A stretch of DNA of 64,000 bases from Leucosporidium creatinivorum (GCA_001600635.1 BCKL01000008.1:259830-323829), one strand, 5' to 3'. Numbered from the stretch's first letter, positions 12,248-23,371 are shown. Notes: generated from the sequence alone by a model not told the origin. Translations and numbers: made by a program.

Positions 12248-13414
12248 CTTTCTTGTTGATGCCGACGGGGCGAGGCGAGAGGCGGCGCGAATGGGAAGAT
12301 GGGAGAGAAGGGGAAGGTAGGACCAGTGAAGGGTGTGCGCTGTTTCTGAAGAGTGTTGAAAAGGCTGTCAGCTATCCGCAAGAGCTCCAGGCGAGGCCGG
12401 TGAGGTGTGAAGAGCTCAGGCGCACCTTGCTGATGGTTGGCGAGTCGATCGCGCGTCAAGAGCCGAGTAGAGGGTAAGCTACAGCCCTGTCGGCGACGTG
12501 GCTTGTACGGAAGCTGTAGCAGAGTAGCTCCGAGCTGGGCGGTAGGCTTGGAGAGCGCTCCTCGTCGGAGGGGACGGTGGCCTTGAGGGCGAGCTTAGCG
12601 GGCGGGCTGATGTAGGCGGTAGGTGAAGAGGTACAGAGCTTTGCGGTGATGACCCTATAACAGTGAAAGAGCTGGTTAGCTTTATAGCTCGTCCACCGCT
12701 GCTCGTGGGCGCCCTCTGTAGCTGGATGACCGCCAGCTGGACAGCTCGAAATGCACCTCGCCGCCTGAGCTCTTCCTCTGAGCTAGCAGACTGGACGTCA
12801 AGGCCAAGAGAGAGCGTAGCTCGAGCTGTATCAGAGCACCCGCAGCAGGCGAGGCGCGAGGAGAGCGAGGCTAAGAGCGAGAGGTGGACTGACCTGGGAG
12901 GAGAGTTGCGTCGAGGGCGAGCTGAGGCGGTAGGGAGGGAGAGAGAGAGAGAGAGAGCTACAGGGAGCACTCGGGGGAGGTGTGCTCGTACTGAGGTGTC
13001 CTACGGATTCCTGCCGCTGAGGTGAAGCGAGCCGATTGACTCGAAGTGAGAGGGCTCGAGCTGGCTCGACGCGGCGAGCGCAGAGTTCGGCTCGCCTCCG
13101 AAGCCTGTCGACTTCAGAGAAATACAAGGCTTGGTGGTTCGAACAGGTTTCCGTGCGAGTCGAAACGATGTGTAGAGTGCAGCAGAGGTCGCTCGCAGAG
13201 GACGGAGCAGCTTCGCCTGCCCAAGCCTCCTCATCGCCGAGCTTCAAGTTGCTGCTCTCGGTTCGGTTCACGTTTCGTGTGAGGCTCAAAGCCAGTCAAA
13301 TTAACAACAGCCCAATATAGTCTATGAGGAATCAATCCCCGCTCAACGTTGATGCTCAGCAACCGACGGAGCTCCCAATCTACCTCCGAAACCCCCTCGT
13401 CGAACGACTAGCGC
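12248..13414. promoter_or_regulatory. Long gap upstream of the Sds3-like gene, with GA microsatellite
   Basis: About 1.2 kb without a supportable gene. Minus-strand splice-like signals (for example ACTGTTATAG near 12656 and CAACACTCTTCAG near 12347) suggest the leader of the Sds3-like gene may contain spliced noncoding exons. A (GA)n run lies at about 12938-12957. The part near 13320-13414 is the 3' flank of the first GH16 gene. Confidence 0.35.
12938..12957. repeat. GA dinucleotide microsatellite
   Basis: About nine GA units in a row, seen directly; a similar shorter run is at about 15519-15532. Confidence 0.8.
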
Positions 13415-14958
13415 TCACTTGGGCGAGTACACCTTGACCGAGTTGAACTCGAAGACGGCGTCGTCAAAGTTTTTGGGGTCCATCACTGCTTCAGTGCAGG
13501 ATCCAGAGTAGCCTGCCGCCGACCAAGCGGAGGAGGAGCCAGCCCAACTGCGAAAGCCGAAGAGAGGTCGGTCAGCGCTCTGAGCGAGGTTATCGAGGCG
13601 AGGGGTGAAGCAACTCACTCTCCGCAAACGGTGATGTTGATAACGAGGGTCTGGGCGGCAAAGTACTTGGCCATATCGCAGGAAGAGGCGTCCCATCTCG
13701 CCCTCGGCAGTCCCCAGTTGCGGAAGGCAGGAGTGCCATTCTTGATATCATCGGGGATGTTGTCGTGAAGGAAGAACCAGATGGCGATCCCGCTGTCGTC
13801 CTGGTACATGACGTAGACTCCTCCGCCTGCCTTGTTCAATCCCGAGCCGTAGGAGCGAGAGGAAGGGTCCGAGACTCCACAGCCCTCGTTCCAGTTGAGC
13901 GTGGCGTCGCACTCCGTGGCGAGGATGGTTCCGGTGGCGTTCATCGGTTTGGAGAGGGTGCAGCCGGGCGAGGTGTGGAGGGTCATTTGGTTTTTAGCGA
14001 CGCTGGAGGAGAAAGCGAGCATCAGTGGGAGCTCGGTTGAGTGCAGCGTAGTCGCGACGCACTTGTTAACACCCTCAAAGATGTCAATCTCTCCTCCTGC
14101 AGGCCAGTTGTCGCCGACACTCCACTGTCAAGTTCAAAAGTGTGAAGGTCAGCTCGGCGCCGAGGTCGACGGACGACGGAGAAAGCAAGACTCGCCATTG
14201 CTGGCCAAACCGACTTTCCAAACGGCGCCTTGGCGACATCGAAGACAACGAGCGAGCCCGAGGTGACCTTCTGCTTTGAGGTGATCCTGACTGAGTTGCG
14301 GTTGGCGCCGCTGGCGAGCGTCGTCCAGTTGTCGGTGCGAAGGGAAGCCGTGTTCTCGGTCACGGAGAGCAGTCCGAGGTCCCAAGAGGTCCCGAGATCG
14401 TTGTACTTGACGGCTCCGTGAGTCGGATCTGGAGGAGAGAGCGAAGAAGGTCAGCGCCGAGATACGCGAGATCGCCAGGAGAGCGAGAGGAAGCTTACCG
14501 TCCCAACGGAAGAAGTCCCAAGAATCGAAGAAGGACCATCCTGATGCTGACCACGCGAGGTTGAAGGGCGAAACGTAGCCGGTGGACGTCGCCGAGGGAG
14601 CGACCGAGGTCCACGTTCCGCTCGGCTGAGTTGTAGTAGTGGTGGGGAGTGTATAGATCTCTGACCAGCTTGATACCTGGGACCATGCTGAGCTGCTAGT
14701 GGTGGTGCCCTTGGTGGCAGAGGCGCTGGCGGCGGTCGTCGAGGTCTTGGTCGACGGCAGCACTCGCTTGGGGTTGAGGGGTACGACCTTGGTTTGACCG
14801 ATGGTGGAAGAGTTGAAGGTGATGTCTGACGAAGCGGGAGCGCGTCGACGGAGGTGACCAGTGAGAGCGGGGTCGAGGAAGGAAGGGTCGCGGCGATTGA
14901 TGGGAGAGGCGAAGGCAGGGGCAAGGAGTGCCAGAAGAGCCACCGTCGAGGTAAGCAT
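13415..14958 (-). CDS. Secreted GH16 glycoside hydrolase, copy A
   Basis: Five exons: 14958-14499, 14428-14196, 14124-14063, 14002-13619, 13547-13415; 423 residues. A signal peptide (MLTSTVALLALLAPAFASP) is followed by a Ser/Thr-rich linker to about residue 125, then a GH16 domain starting at WSFFDSWDFF. The catalytic ExDxxE motif is GGEIDIFEGVN; other family blocks are WSVGDNWPAGG, LHTSPGC, WGLPRARWDASSCDM and a Cys-rich end. Such enzymes cut beta-1,3 or mixed-linked glucans in the cell wall or environment. Intron 2 (14195-14125) begins GC instead of GT; the reading frame and the paralogue downstream both require this junction. The last three exons have exactly the sizes of copy B (62, 384, 133 nt), so the two genes are a tandem duplication. 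Confidence 0.88.
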
Positions 14959-15809
14959 GGTGAAGAGGTAAGAAGAGGTCCGGCCTCGAGTGCTGCAAGT
15001 GGCGAAAGGAAAGAAGAAAGAGGTCTGCGAGGAGGAAGAAGGGTCAGCTCTCCTTCGGCGGGGGGCTGGGGGGACCAACTTACACAAAGAGCAGCCGGTG
15101 CTTGGAGGATGAAGAAGAATGGAGAGGAAGACAAGAGCAGAGCAGGTCAAGCCCAGCAGTTTTGCCTTGACAAAGCGCAGACCTCCCAAGCAGCCAAGGT
15201 GAGACGAGCCGACCCGCCATCTCCTTCAGCCTCCCTTCTCGCTCATTACCTTCAGCCTTTCCTCCCCAAGAGGCTCGATGGAAGCGATAGAGTGGTCTCA
15301 GAAGCCTACTTTGAGCAATGAATCGTCATCCCACGTGAGTAGAAGCAGCGGCGCAGGCGACGAGGCTGAAGTTGAGTGAGAGTCCTCTCAGCGCAGCATC
15401 GGAGGCGTTACAACGGGCGGGCGAGCTCTGCGCGGCATGGACAGTCGTAGTTCTGCGTATCTTAGTGCGATTCGAAGCGTTGGCGAGATGACGAGTGAGG
15501 CGAGTGAGGAGAAGGAGGGAGAGAGAGAGAGGCTGGCTGTCGGTCGCGAAAGGAGTCGGCGGAGCAAGTTCTTCAGCTATTGACCTAAAATCAAGTAGAG
15601 CTGTAGAAAGTGCAAAACAGCTCGCTTGCCTCCTTCGAGTGAGGGCAGCGCTCAGTCGAACAAGCCCCTCTCGGCGTTCGATCCTCTCGACTTCGCTCTG
15701 AGCTTTCACTGTTCTGCTGCTTCGCTCTCCCACGATCTACAGAGTAAACAAGACCAGCTTGCCGATAACAATGCAGCATCTACCTCCGAAGGGTCCTCCT
15801 CCGCCTAGC
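14959..15809. promoter_or_regulatory. Promoter/leader of GH16 copy A and 3' flank of copy B
   Basis: A 5' UTR intron is visible on the minus strand at 15083-15024 (GTAAGT...GAGCTGAC...CTCGCAG). The remainder shows no supportable gene; open frames are low in complexity. Confidence 0.45.
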
Positions 15810-17030
15810 CTACTTCTTCTTGAAGACCTGCACCGAGTTGACCTCGAACACGGCGTTCACAAAGTTGGCGGGATCCTGGACCGTTTCGGAGCATGATTTA
15901 GAGTAACCAGCTTGGCCCCAAACGTCGCCACTGCCTGCCCAGCTGCAGATGATAGGCGAAAGTCAGCGCCGAGCTTGCGCCGAGACTCGAGGTTAGACAC
16001 TCACTCGCCGCAGAGGGTGATGTCGAAGACGAGGCTTTGAGGGCCAAAGTATTGATTCATATCACACGAGCTAGCAGCCCAGCGAGCCACAGGCTTTCCC
16101 CACTTGGAAGGGTGAGGGTTGCCGCTCGTCGCATCGCAAGGAGCGTCCTCCTTTGTCCACCTCCATATGCTGATGCCGTCCTCGTCCATAAGGGTGGCGT
16201 ACACTGCTCCTCCAGCGTCGTTGACTCCCTTGCCGTAGAAGGCAGTTGAGGTGTCGACCACCCCGCAGCCGAGGTTTCCGCCGACGTTGGCGTCGCAGTT
16301 CGTGGTCAAGATGGTGCCGCTGGCGGACATGGGATCGGCGAGGGTGCATCCAGGAGAGGTGTGAAGAGTGTATTGGTTGAGTGTGCCGCTGTGAAAGGCG
16401 GGCGGAAGTCAGCTCTGAGTAACCGAAATTGGGAGCTCGGCGATCTTGGCGATGGGTGTGCGAGCCAAAACTCACTCGTTGACACCCTCAATGATGTCGA
16501 TCTCACCTCCGGCAGGCCAATTATCCCCAACGCTCCACTGCCAGAGGACAAGCGAGAATAGTGATACCTGTTAGCGGTGTCGAGGGGGCGATCGCTCGAC
16601 TCACGAAGGCTGGCCACGAAGCGGGGCCGTAAGGCGCACGAGCAAGGTCGAGAATCACGAGAGACCCAACTTCGAACTTCTTCTTGCTCACGATCCTGAC
16701 GGAATCGCGGTTGGCTCCGCTGTCCAGCCACGTTGAGGCGTCGACCTTCATCTCGGCGGACGAGTCGGAGACGGTGATCAATCCTTTGGCCCATGCAGCT
16801 TCCGAGTCGACGTAGTTGACACTCCCGTGCGTGGGGTCACTGTCTGTGAAGAAGTCCCAGTGGTCGAAGAAGGATTTGCCGGCCGACTTCCAGTCCAACG
16901 AGTATTCTCGCCTTGAGCGACGCGAAAAGCGGGAGTGGTCGCTAGGGGTGCGAGAGTCGTGGGACATCGCTAGCATGGAGGGGAGAAGCGTGGACGCGAG
17001 AAGTACCGTGTAGGCGAGAGTCGAATGCAT
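15810..17030 (-). CDS. Secreted GH16 glycoside hydrolase, copy B
   Basis: Four exons: 17030-16605, 16537-16476, 16388-16005, 15942-15810; 334 residues. The signal peptide is MHSTLAYTVLLASTLLPSMLA. The GH16 domain begins at KSFFDHWDFF with the catalytic motif GGEIDIIEGVN, then LHTSPGC, CGVVDTS and WGKPVARWAASSCDM. Compared with copy A it lacks the long Ser/Thr linker and the intron in front of DPTHG, and its second intron has a normal GT donor. It sits about 0.85 kb upstream of copy A in the same direction, as expected for a tandem duplicate. Role as for copy A: beta-glucan cleavage outside the cell. Substrate and subfamily are inferred only. Confidence 0.88.
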
Positions 17031-17516
17031 GATGGGGAGAGCGGAGCGGGAGACGAATAGGGAGAGGACAACGGAGAAGGGCTAGCCTTGAAGAACTGCA
17101 GTTGTAGCCCGTCAGCTCAGATGCAGTGCATTGCTCAGGGCAGCTAGTACTCACAGCGAGCAGCCGGTGCGTCGCGGAAGAGGAAGGAGAAAGGTTGAGG
17201 GAAGAGGGAAAAGGGAGAAGGGAAAGGGAAGCGACGTCTGAGCGAAGAAGGGACAGCTCCAACTCGCCAAGACAACCTCTCGTCCCATTGCTCTGGTGCA
17301 AGCAGACGAGACGTCTGCAAGATCTATGGGCGCGCATCAGAGACGCTCGCCCAGACACGACTTAGAGACGGCCACCAGACGGCTCGTCTGGTCTCGGCGC
17401 TCGGCGTTCGTCTGCCCAAGTCCTGCGTCTCGAAGACGAGGTCATCCTCTCCGCCGCACTCGACGGAGCTCTGCTAATTGTGGCAACAGTTTCAGACGAC
17501 ATACTCACTTGACTTC
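17031..17516. promoter_or_regulatory. Promoter/leader of GH16 copy B
   Basis: A leader intron is visible on the minus strand at 17154-17097 (GTGAGT...GAGCTGAC...CTGCAG). The rest holds the 3' flank of the membrane-protein gene; no other gene seen. Confidence 0.45.
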
Positions 17517-19137
17517 TTACACCTCTTCCTTGCCTGCCATCCTCCCTGTTCTCCTCGCATGCCTCGAGGCCTTCTCATCCCAGCCGTCGTCCTCCCCTCT
17601 TCCACCCTCTTCCACCGAGCTCTCCACCTCAACTTCAATCCTCACGTCCGAAGCGCAGCTTTTTGTTCGTATGATGCTGGGTCGCAGCAGCGCGTTCGGC
17701 GATGGCGAGGGGCAGGGTGAAGGGTGCAGTTTGCCCCCGAGTGGCGGTGGAGCGTTGGGGTCATGAGTAGCGTTGGCGGAACCGGGGTTCAGCTGCTGGC
17801 GGATCCGATCCCGAGCAGACAAGGTGGCGAAAAGGGACAGCGAGTGTAAGGACGAGAGAGGGTCTGCGCCGAGGGGAAAGGAGGGAGGTCAGTGGAGGCC
17901 TACAGCCAGCTAGAGGGAACAATACCTACACCAGAACGCGTTTGCAATGTACTCCGTCTCGTACTGCACTGTAGGGAAGCGCACAGTGATGATCGCTGCG
18001 GTTCGGCGAAAGGGTCAGCCATCTCGAACGCGCCAGGATCGAGCCTGTCAAGTGCTTCACTCACCAGCTACAAGCGCGACAATTGCTGTTGGTACGGCCG
18101 ACTCAATACTAAGGATCATGAGCGAGACCAGGGTTCGGTCGGTGCGCTCGTTAAAGCCGGCGAGTCGGCGTGAGAGGAGGGTGCACATGGTGATGCTGAT
18201 GGTCACGTCGACGATGAAGCTGGACCACATCCATGCCTGTGGAGTGTTCGATGCAGCTGATCAGCTTAGCTCAACTACGAGAGACTGCGCCGACATGCTT
18301 ACGCCGAGTACATCGTCCCAGGTCAATGGGAGCGCATCTTCGACCGTATGGAAAGCGTCTGTTGTGCGATAGAAAGCCATGGGTAAGTACTGCGATCGAA
18401 GCGGTCGACCTAGCGAAGAAGGGACTGACAGCGAAAGTCCATCGCAACGCTGCCGATGCCGCCGATGAACGACGAGGTGATAGCGGCAATCATGAATATG
18501 AGCCATATCTTCTTCAGCCTGCGACTGGTGAAGAGCTGTAGCCGCGAGGACAGTCGGTCAGCCTTTTTCTATGGAGCGCCGAGCCCTTCGCCGAGGTCCC
18601 AGTCGTCCTATCCCAAAGGACAGCAGACTCACCGATAAAGCCCTAGTCACAAAGACGCTCTGCACTAGCACACCGACCAGCATTGCTGGCAGGGGAGTCA
18701 TCGCGTCCATCACCGACGTTGCCTCGAGTCCCTCCGCCGAGCGTTGCTGGCTGACGCCCCACTGCCAGATGTCGATGACACACATGACGCAAGCCCAGGT
18801 CAGGAGAAGAAGGACGACGACGATAGCGAGCCGAAGACGCTTCGAGTCGCGAGAGAACGGGAGGGAGCGCCAGTACTGTGGGGCCGAGCAGCGGGAATTA
18901 GCGAGAGGCGACAGGTGGAGACATAGACTGAAAACCGACCTGTAGGGCGTTGGAGTAAGTTGCTCCTGCGATGAAGAGCTGAGCTGCTGCGCCCATCAGC
19001 ACTGGACCTGTACAGAATCAGTTGGTCAGCTCCTTCCTTCTGATTTCGGCGGGCTACGAGCACGCACCAGCCATGCGATTCGCCAAGTCCTGCGAAGCGA
19101 CAGGCTGTCCAGTAAGTGTGTTGGGCCACTCGGCCAT
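17517..19137 (-). CDS. DUF6534-type seven-helix membrane protein
   Basis: Eight exons: 19137-19068, 19007-18940, 18875-18633, 18535-18430, 18358-18303, 18236-18065, 17995-17930, 17863-17517; 375 residues. The start GPVLMGAAAQLFIAGATYSN, the YWRSLPFSRDSKRLRLA segment, several hydrophobic helices (VVVLLLLTWACVMCVIDIW, IWLIFMIAAITSSFIGG, SLMILSIESAVPTAIVALV) and the block FWYPLSSLHSLSLFATLSARDR match the basidiomycete DUF6534 family, which has many members per genome and no known function. The cytoplasmic tail is acidic and Pro-rich. The splice at 18430/18358 was chosen because only it keeps frame into YAFHTVEDALPLTWDDVLG; the intron is 71 nt with a weak branch, so this junction is the least certain. 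Confidence 0.8.
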
Positions 19138-19896
19138 GGTGGGTCAGCGGGGTGCTGCGGATTAAAGGACGAGCGAGCAGACGGCGAGGTTGCAACAGGA
19201 GGGTGAGGAGGAGAGGCAGAGCTCGTCGGGGTGCGTCTTTGCGGGAGCGGAAGACTAGAAACAAGTTCCGAGGTCGAAAGATCGGCCTCAATTTACAGCT
19301 GGAGGCGAGAGATGCCGCTTTTGAGCGAGAAGGGGTTCCAAGAGGCTCGGCCCTTCGATGTCTTACAGACGCTGAAGGGGGTGCTTCTCGTTAACGAGGT
19401 GGGTGGTCAACTCAGCTTCTGTACACGTCAAGAGATGGCCGTGAGCCGTGGAGCGCGAGTCGGCGAGGTAGATGCGGGCGAAACGGGCGAGGTTCGAAGG
19501 GCGAGACTGAGCCGAGCGCCTTCAACCGCCGTCCAGAACCGCCGTCCAGAGATTGAGGCAGACGCGAAGGAGGCGAGGTCGGGCGTGAGGTATTAGCTTG
19601 AAATGACTGAGGCGCTTGCTGCGGCCTGAGGCGTCGTGCGGATCGAGTCGATGCCGTTGCGAGCAGCTCGGCGGTCCTCAGCGAGATGCGCCGCTCGGCT
19701 GTGGCTTACCCAGCTACGAGGGCGGCTCGAGGATCGACTGGCGAGAACAGCAAGCGTTTCATCGACTGCAGCAGCTACACCTCCTCATCTCCAGCGGGCG
19801 AGTGCCGAGCTCCTAGCTTCGTCTCCGTCTCCGTCTCGGTCTTCGAGAGGAAAGCGGGTTAATGGCGAAGGAAGGGAGTCAGCTGGGTGAAGCAGC
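19138..19896. other. Gap between DUF6534 gene and F-box pseudogene
   Basis: No supported gene. It should contain the promoter of the minus-strand membrane protein gene (starting at 19137). Splice-like signals occur but no frame resembles a family. Confidence 0.35.
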
Positions 19897-21062
19897 TCAC
19901 CAGAAGTCCAAAGAGTCCTCCAGATGTAGCGCATAGCCTTGGCAGCTGATGGAAGACCTCCTGCTGAGCTTGATCCCTCGCTCTTCGCACAAGCGCTCGA
20001 GCTCCGTCTCCTCTGCAATTGCCATGTCCGACGAGTCCCAGCTAGCAATGTTGACCTCTGAAATCGAACACAGGGCCTGCGGTCGGGAGCGCATCGCGTT
20101 AACCAAGCACTCGAGGTTCGGCTCCTCGAATACTTCGAACGGCGAGCGAAGACGGAAGGTGTGAAGGCGGGTGGGGACCGAGGGGAGCACCTCATCGACG
20201 GGCGCGTTGTTGCCCAGTACTGCAGTGCGGTGAAGGCCGGCCACACGCTTTGAGGGAGGGTGAGAGGGCGGACAGAGTCGATCGCGGCGAAGAAAATCGC
20301 TTGATCTTGTGGGCGTGGGGGCGTATGCTTCCGCCGAGCTGGTCTAGCTGATCCTGATCCGCCGTGTCGTCCCTGTCGCTTATCGTGAGGGCGAGGTCTT
20401 CGAGGAGAGGGAGCTCGGCGCACTGGAGGAAGGCGCTCAGATCGGCGTCGTTCGTCGGGCACGAGAGGGAGAGACGGCGTATAAAAGCGAAAGAGATGGG
20501 AGTTGCTGGATTGATATTGGTCATGCGGAAGAGGTCGAGGGCCAGCACCCGCAGCTCTATAATAGAGGAGGCATTAGCGAGGAGCACCAGGACAGACGGC
20601 AGCTCGGTGCTCACCTGTAGCGGCCGTCTCGAGCGCCTGGAGATCAATGTCAATCTCGATCGCTTCTGATGTATGGTATAGAGCTGTGAGGCCGCTGCTG
20701 CCGCTGACCAGGGCTGAACTCGGTAGTGACTCGGGGCTGTGCCGCGCCAGCCACAGGGAGCGATTGACCGCCCGTGGTTCCGTATGCGTAGCTCCTGCCG
20801 ACTGGAAGCGCTTCATATGGTCGATAGACGAGAACCCTGCATGCTTGACGAGCTCCCTCTGCGCCAACGCCGCCCAGAGCTTGTTGACGTGACAGCAGGT
20901 GAGGAGGACGTCGTAGCGCTCCCGGAACGTTCTGAAGGAGAGTCGAGGGAGCGCGAGTTGGATGATACGCTGTAAGATCTCGGTCGGGAGCGAAGGGAGC
21001 TGGCGGGTCGCTTCGACGGGCTGAGCGGGAGGAGGGGCTTGAGCTTTACGAGGGTTGTCCAT
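19897..21062 (-). pseudogene. F-box/LRR-like gene, degraded paralogue of the gene at 48851-50039
   Basis: Exon 1 21062-20615 and exon 2 20556-19897, with a 58-nt intron at the same place as in the paralogue. The start MDNPRKAQAPPPAQPVEATR and the F-box LPSLPTEILQRIIQLALPRL match copy 2. In exon 2 the similarity to copy 2 jumps frame twice: near 20303 (after RPHAHKIK, into AIFFAAIDSVRPLTL) and near 20223 (into LGNNAPVDEVLPSVP), each equal to the loss of one base; the end DSLDFW aligns with ERSLDIW of copy 2. No intron explains these jumps. F-box proteins select substrates for SCF ubiquitin ligases; this copy is probably inactive, unless the two shifts are sequencing errors. Confidence 0.72.
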
Positions 21063-21610
21063 CCTGGTAGAGCTTCGATGGGGGTTGCTGTAAGTTGTTG
21101 AGGGGTGCTAGTCGTAGTAGAGCTTCGGACTATCCAGCTGTACGAGTGTCGAAGCGAAAACGAGGTGAAGCGGAGGAGGAAGAGAGGTGAGAGGGCGGCG
21201 AGAGGCGAGATAGCGCCGCTGTCTCCCAAGGTCAGGAAACACTATGAGGAGCACTGTGATCGACTGCAGAGAGCTTCAGAGACTCGTCAAACCTTATCAT
21301 GTGCATTTCGAGGAGCTGCGGCCACTGACAAGAAATTTGACCCTCCCATCGGCGCTCGGCAGCCTCTCGCGAAGGCCAGCCCGGAAGCGATGAGCTCGCT
21401 CCCCAGCTTCATGCGTGACTAGAGGCGCCGAAAGAAGCTCTGAAGTCTTGACTAGAGCTCTGGAAGTCTTGGTGCAGCCAACGAGCCTCCACGAGGCTGC
21501 AGATCGCTCGAACTGCCATCGCCGAGACCTGAGAAAACCTAGAGGAGGGCGCTCCCTCGGTCTGAGGGGCCGTTGAGCGTCGCAGATGACTTTGTTGCAC
21601 GTCTTAATAC
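20556..21610. repeat. Segmental duplication, copy 1 (F-box 5' half plus upstream DNA)
   Basis: The 5' half of the F-box locus and about 550 bases upstream of its start codon match 49509-50600. Noncoding landmarks shared by both include CAGGAAACA near 21231 and 50210, TCGGCGCTCGGCAG near 21348 and 50327, and the CGCCGAGACCTG block near 21522 and 50507. Confidence 0.75.
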
Positions 21611-21931
21611 GCCTCACTGTCCTCGAGCTGCCTTATACAGCCAGACGAGCCTGACAGCAGCCTCTCGCTACCCTCGGCGAAGGAGCACCTCGGAGGTCGA
21701 ACAAGCGCGCCGAGCTTGATGCTGACCAGCTGGAGCAGGGAAAGGGAGCGTGCTTGTAGCGTAGGGGAGCGTAAAGTGAAGAGTTCACGATGATAGCACG
21801 TCCTTGCAGCACGAGCAGCAGAGCTCCCACACCCAGCGCTGAGCAGCCGTCTCGCCTATCCCGCCTCTCCGCAAGCGACCTAGCGCATTCCGGTGCTGCT
21901 TGCATCGATATTCCATTGCGGTACTAGCGAC
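21063..21931. other. Gap between F-box pseudogene and bL28m gene
   Basis: Left part (to about 21610) is duplicated DNA shared with 50040-50600. The rest (21610-21931) is the 3' flank of the ribosomal protein gene; no gene seen. Confidence 0.45.
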
Positions 21932-22420
21932 CTATAGCCGAGCTGAAGCCTCCTCCTCGAGTGGTGTAGCTGCCAGCGCTTTCCTCTCGAGCTTCCTCGC
22001 CTGGTGCGCCTCCTGGACCTGTAGCGTCGTAGCGGGACCGAGTCAGCTTCAGATCGTAAGTAGAAAGACATCTACCCGCTCTGTAGGATAGTAACGCACC
22101 ATTTGCCTCAGCTTCAATCCCTTCTCTCCCAACCGCTCGGGCTTCATCCTGAAAAGGTAGGCGTCCAATCCTCCAACCTTGTCCATCGTCCTCAGCGCTC
22201 CCACAGTGACCTTCAGCCTTAGCTTCTTGCCCAGCGCCTCGCTCCACACGGCCTTGGACTGGACGTTAGGGAGCCAAGTTCTCCGCGTCTTGTTGTTGAA
22301 GGTTTCTCCTACAGCGTTTCCTGATTGGATGGAGCGGCCATCGTACAGACCCGTTTGGAGACGTTTGGGGTTGAGCGCTGAGCGCGAGGTAGCGCGGAGG
22401 AGGGGGAGAGTCGGGAACAT
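21932..22420 (-). CDS. Mitochondrial large-subunit ribosomal protein bL28m
   Basis: Two exons: 22420-22100 and 22018-21932; 135 residues. A basic, Ser/Arg-rich start (MFPTLPLLRATSRSALNPKR) looks like a mitochondrial presequence. The bL28 core follows: GLYDGRSIQSGN, KTRRTWLPNVQSKAVWS, KKLRLKVTVGALRTMDKVGG. The spliced tail QEAHQARKLERKALAAT replaces a short read-through end. It belongs in the mitoribosome (MRPL24 in yeast). It shares a 216-bp head-to-head promoter with another mitochondrial gene. Confidence 0.9.
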
Positions 22421-22636
22421 GGTGAGGCGAGAGAAAGAGGGCGAGCAATGGCCTGGGGCTGTTGGTGTGGTGCAGAGAGTGTAGCGAGGGTGTGAGAAAC
22501 TCTTTGGTGCGCGCTGTAGCTGAATCGAGTGGTGCGGGAAGCCGAAGCGGGTCGAGCGAGATGGAGGAGGAGGGAGAGCCGCGCCGACTCACGGCTTTCG
22601 CTTTCCCCGTTTCGCTCCTCGCTACTTCGCTACAAG
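22421..22636. promoter_or_regulatory. 216-bp bidirectional promoter of two mitochondrial genes
   Basis: Start codons at 22420 (-) and 22637 (+) leave only this interval, so it must drive both bL28m and the small inner-membrane protein. Confidence 0.55.
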
Positions 22637-23371
22637 ATGATTCCTACTACACCACGAATGGTAAGTAGCTCCAGCTCACTCTGCTACACTTTCTCTTGCC
22701 CTTTCTCGTTCGCTGGCAGGCTCGACAGCACCCTTTCCTCGTCTCCGCTTGCTAACTCTCGCTGCTGCTTACCGACATACAGGGCGGCGGCGCAAGGTTC
22801 CCCTATCCTCGCGAGGTTTACTCTCCAGCTGGTACAGCTCGTTTCGCTGCACCGTAACGTCCAGCAAGCCCGGCTGACCGTCCTCTCGCTCTCCCTGGCT
22901 TTCCCCGTCTCTAGGAGGATGGTGGACTCGCCCCGCCAACTGGAAGTCGTCCACCGGGTTTGTAGCAATCGGCATCATCTTCGCTACCTACGGAGTGTGG
23001 TCATACTCGGCCAACAAGGAGGTTAGTCAGGTCTCGAGGCGACGAAGGGGAGAACGCGCGTTTGAGCTGGATGAGATGGCTCTGGAAGGCTCGGATAGCT
23101 CGAGGGCATAGCGAGGGATGATGGGCAGATTATTAGGTACAGCGCTGACATGTCGCTACCTTCTACAGAGGCGGCACACCGAGCCCACCCGCGCCATCCC
23201 CTCGATGATGGTAGGCTCAACTCTCGTACAGATCCGACACACCGAACATCCCTGCTGACCTTCCCTCATCTCTCTCATCCATCACAGTGGGCCAAGCAAT
23301 TCAAGTCGGGCGAGATGGGAGTCAAGGACGAGAGCTCGCTCAGGGGAGAGACGCCCGCCGCTCACCACTAG
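22637..23371 (+). CDS. Small single-pass mitochondrial protein, probable complex I accessory subunit
   Basis: Five exons: 22637-22660, 22783-22831, 22915-23021, 23169-23210, 23288-23371; 101 residues. The protein starts MIPTTPRMGGGARFPYPREV, has SPAGGWWTRPANWKSSTG, one membrane helix (FVAIGIIFATYGVWSYSA), then KERRHTEPTRAIPSMMW and a polar tail. The pattern GG-x-RFPYP / PAGGWW / NWK / one helix / RR..EPTR..IPS fits a small conserved fungal inner-membrane protein that I believe is the Nuo17.8/NUUM-type accessory subunit of NADH:ubiquinone oxidoreductase; that assignment is from memory and uncertain. All junctions keep frame. Head-to-head with bL28m supports a mitochondrial role. Confidence 0.7.

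Noticed and set aside
12479-12970. 163-codon minus-strand frame in the gap before the Sds3-like gene
   Set aside because: Low complexity, crosses a GA repeat, no similarity; more likely leader or spacer.
19897-20310. Introns as an explanation for the frame changes in the F-box locus near 20 kb
   Set aside because: The affected stretches still align with coding sequence of the intact copy and lack a GT donor with a CTGAC branch.
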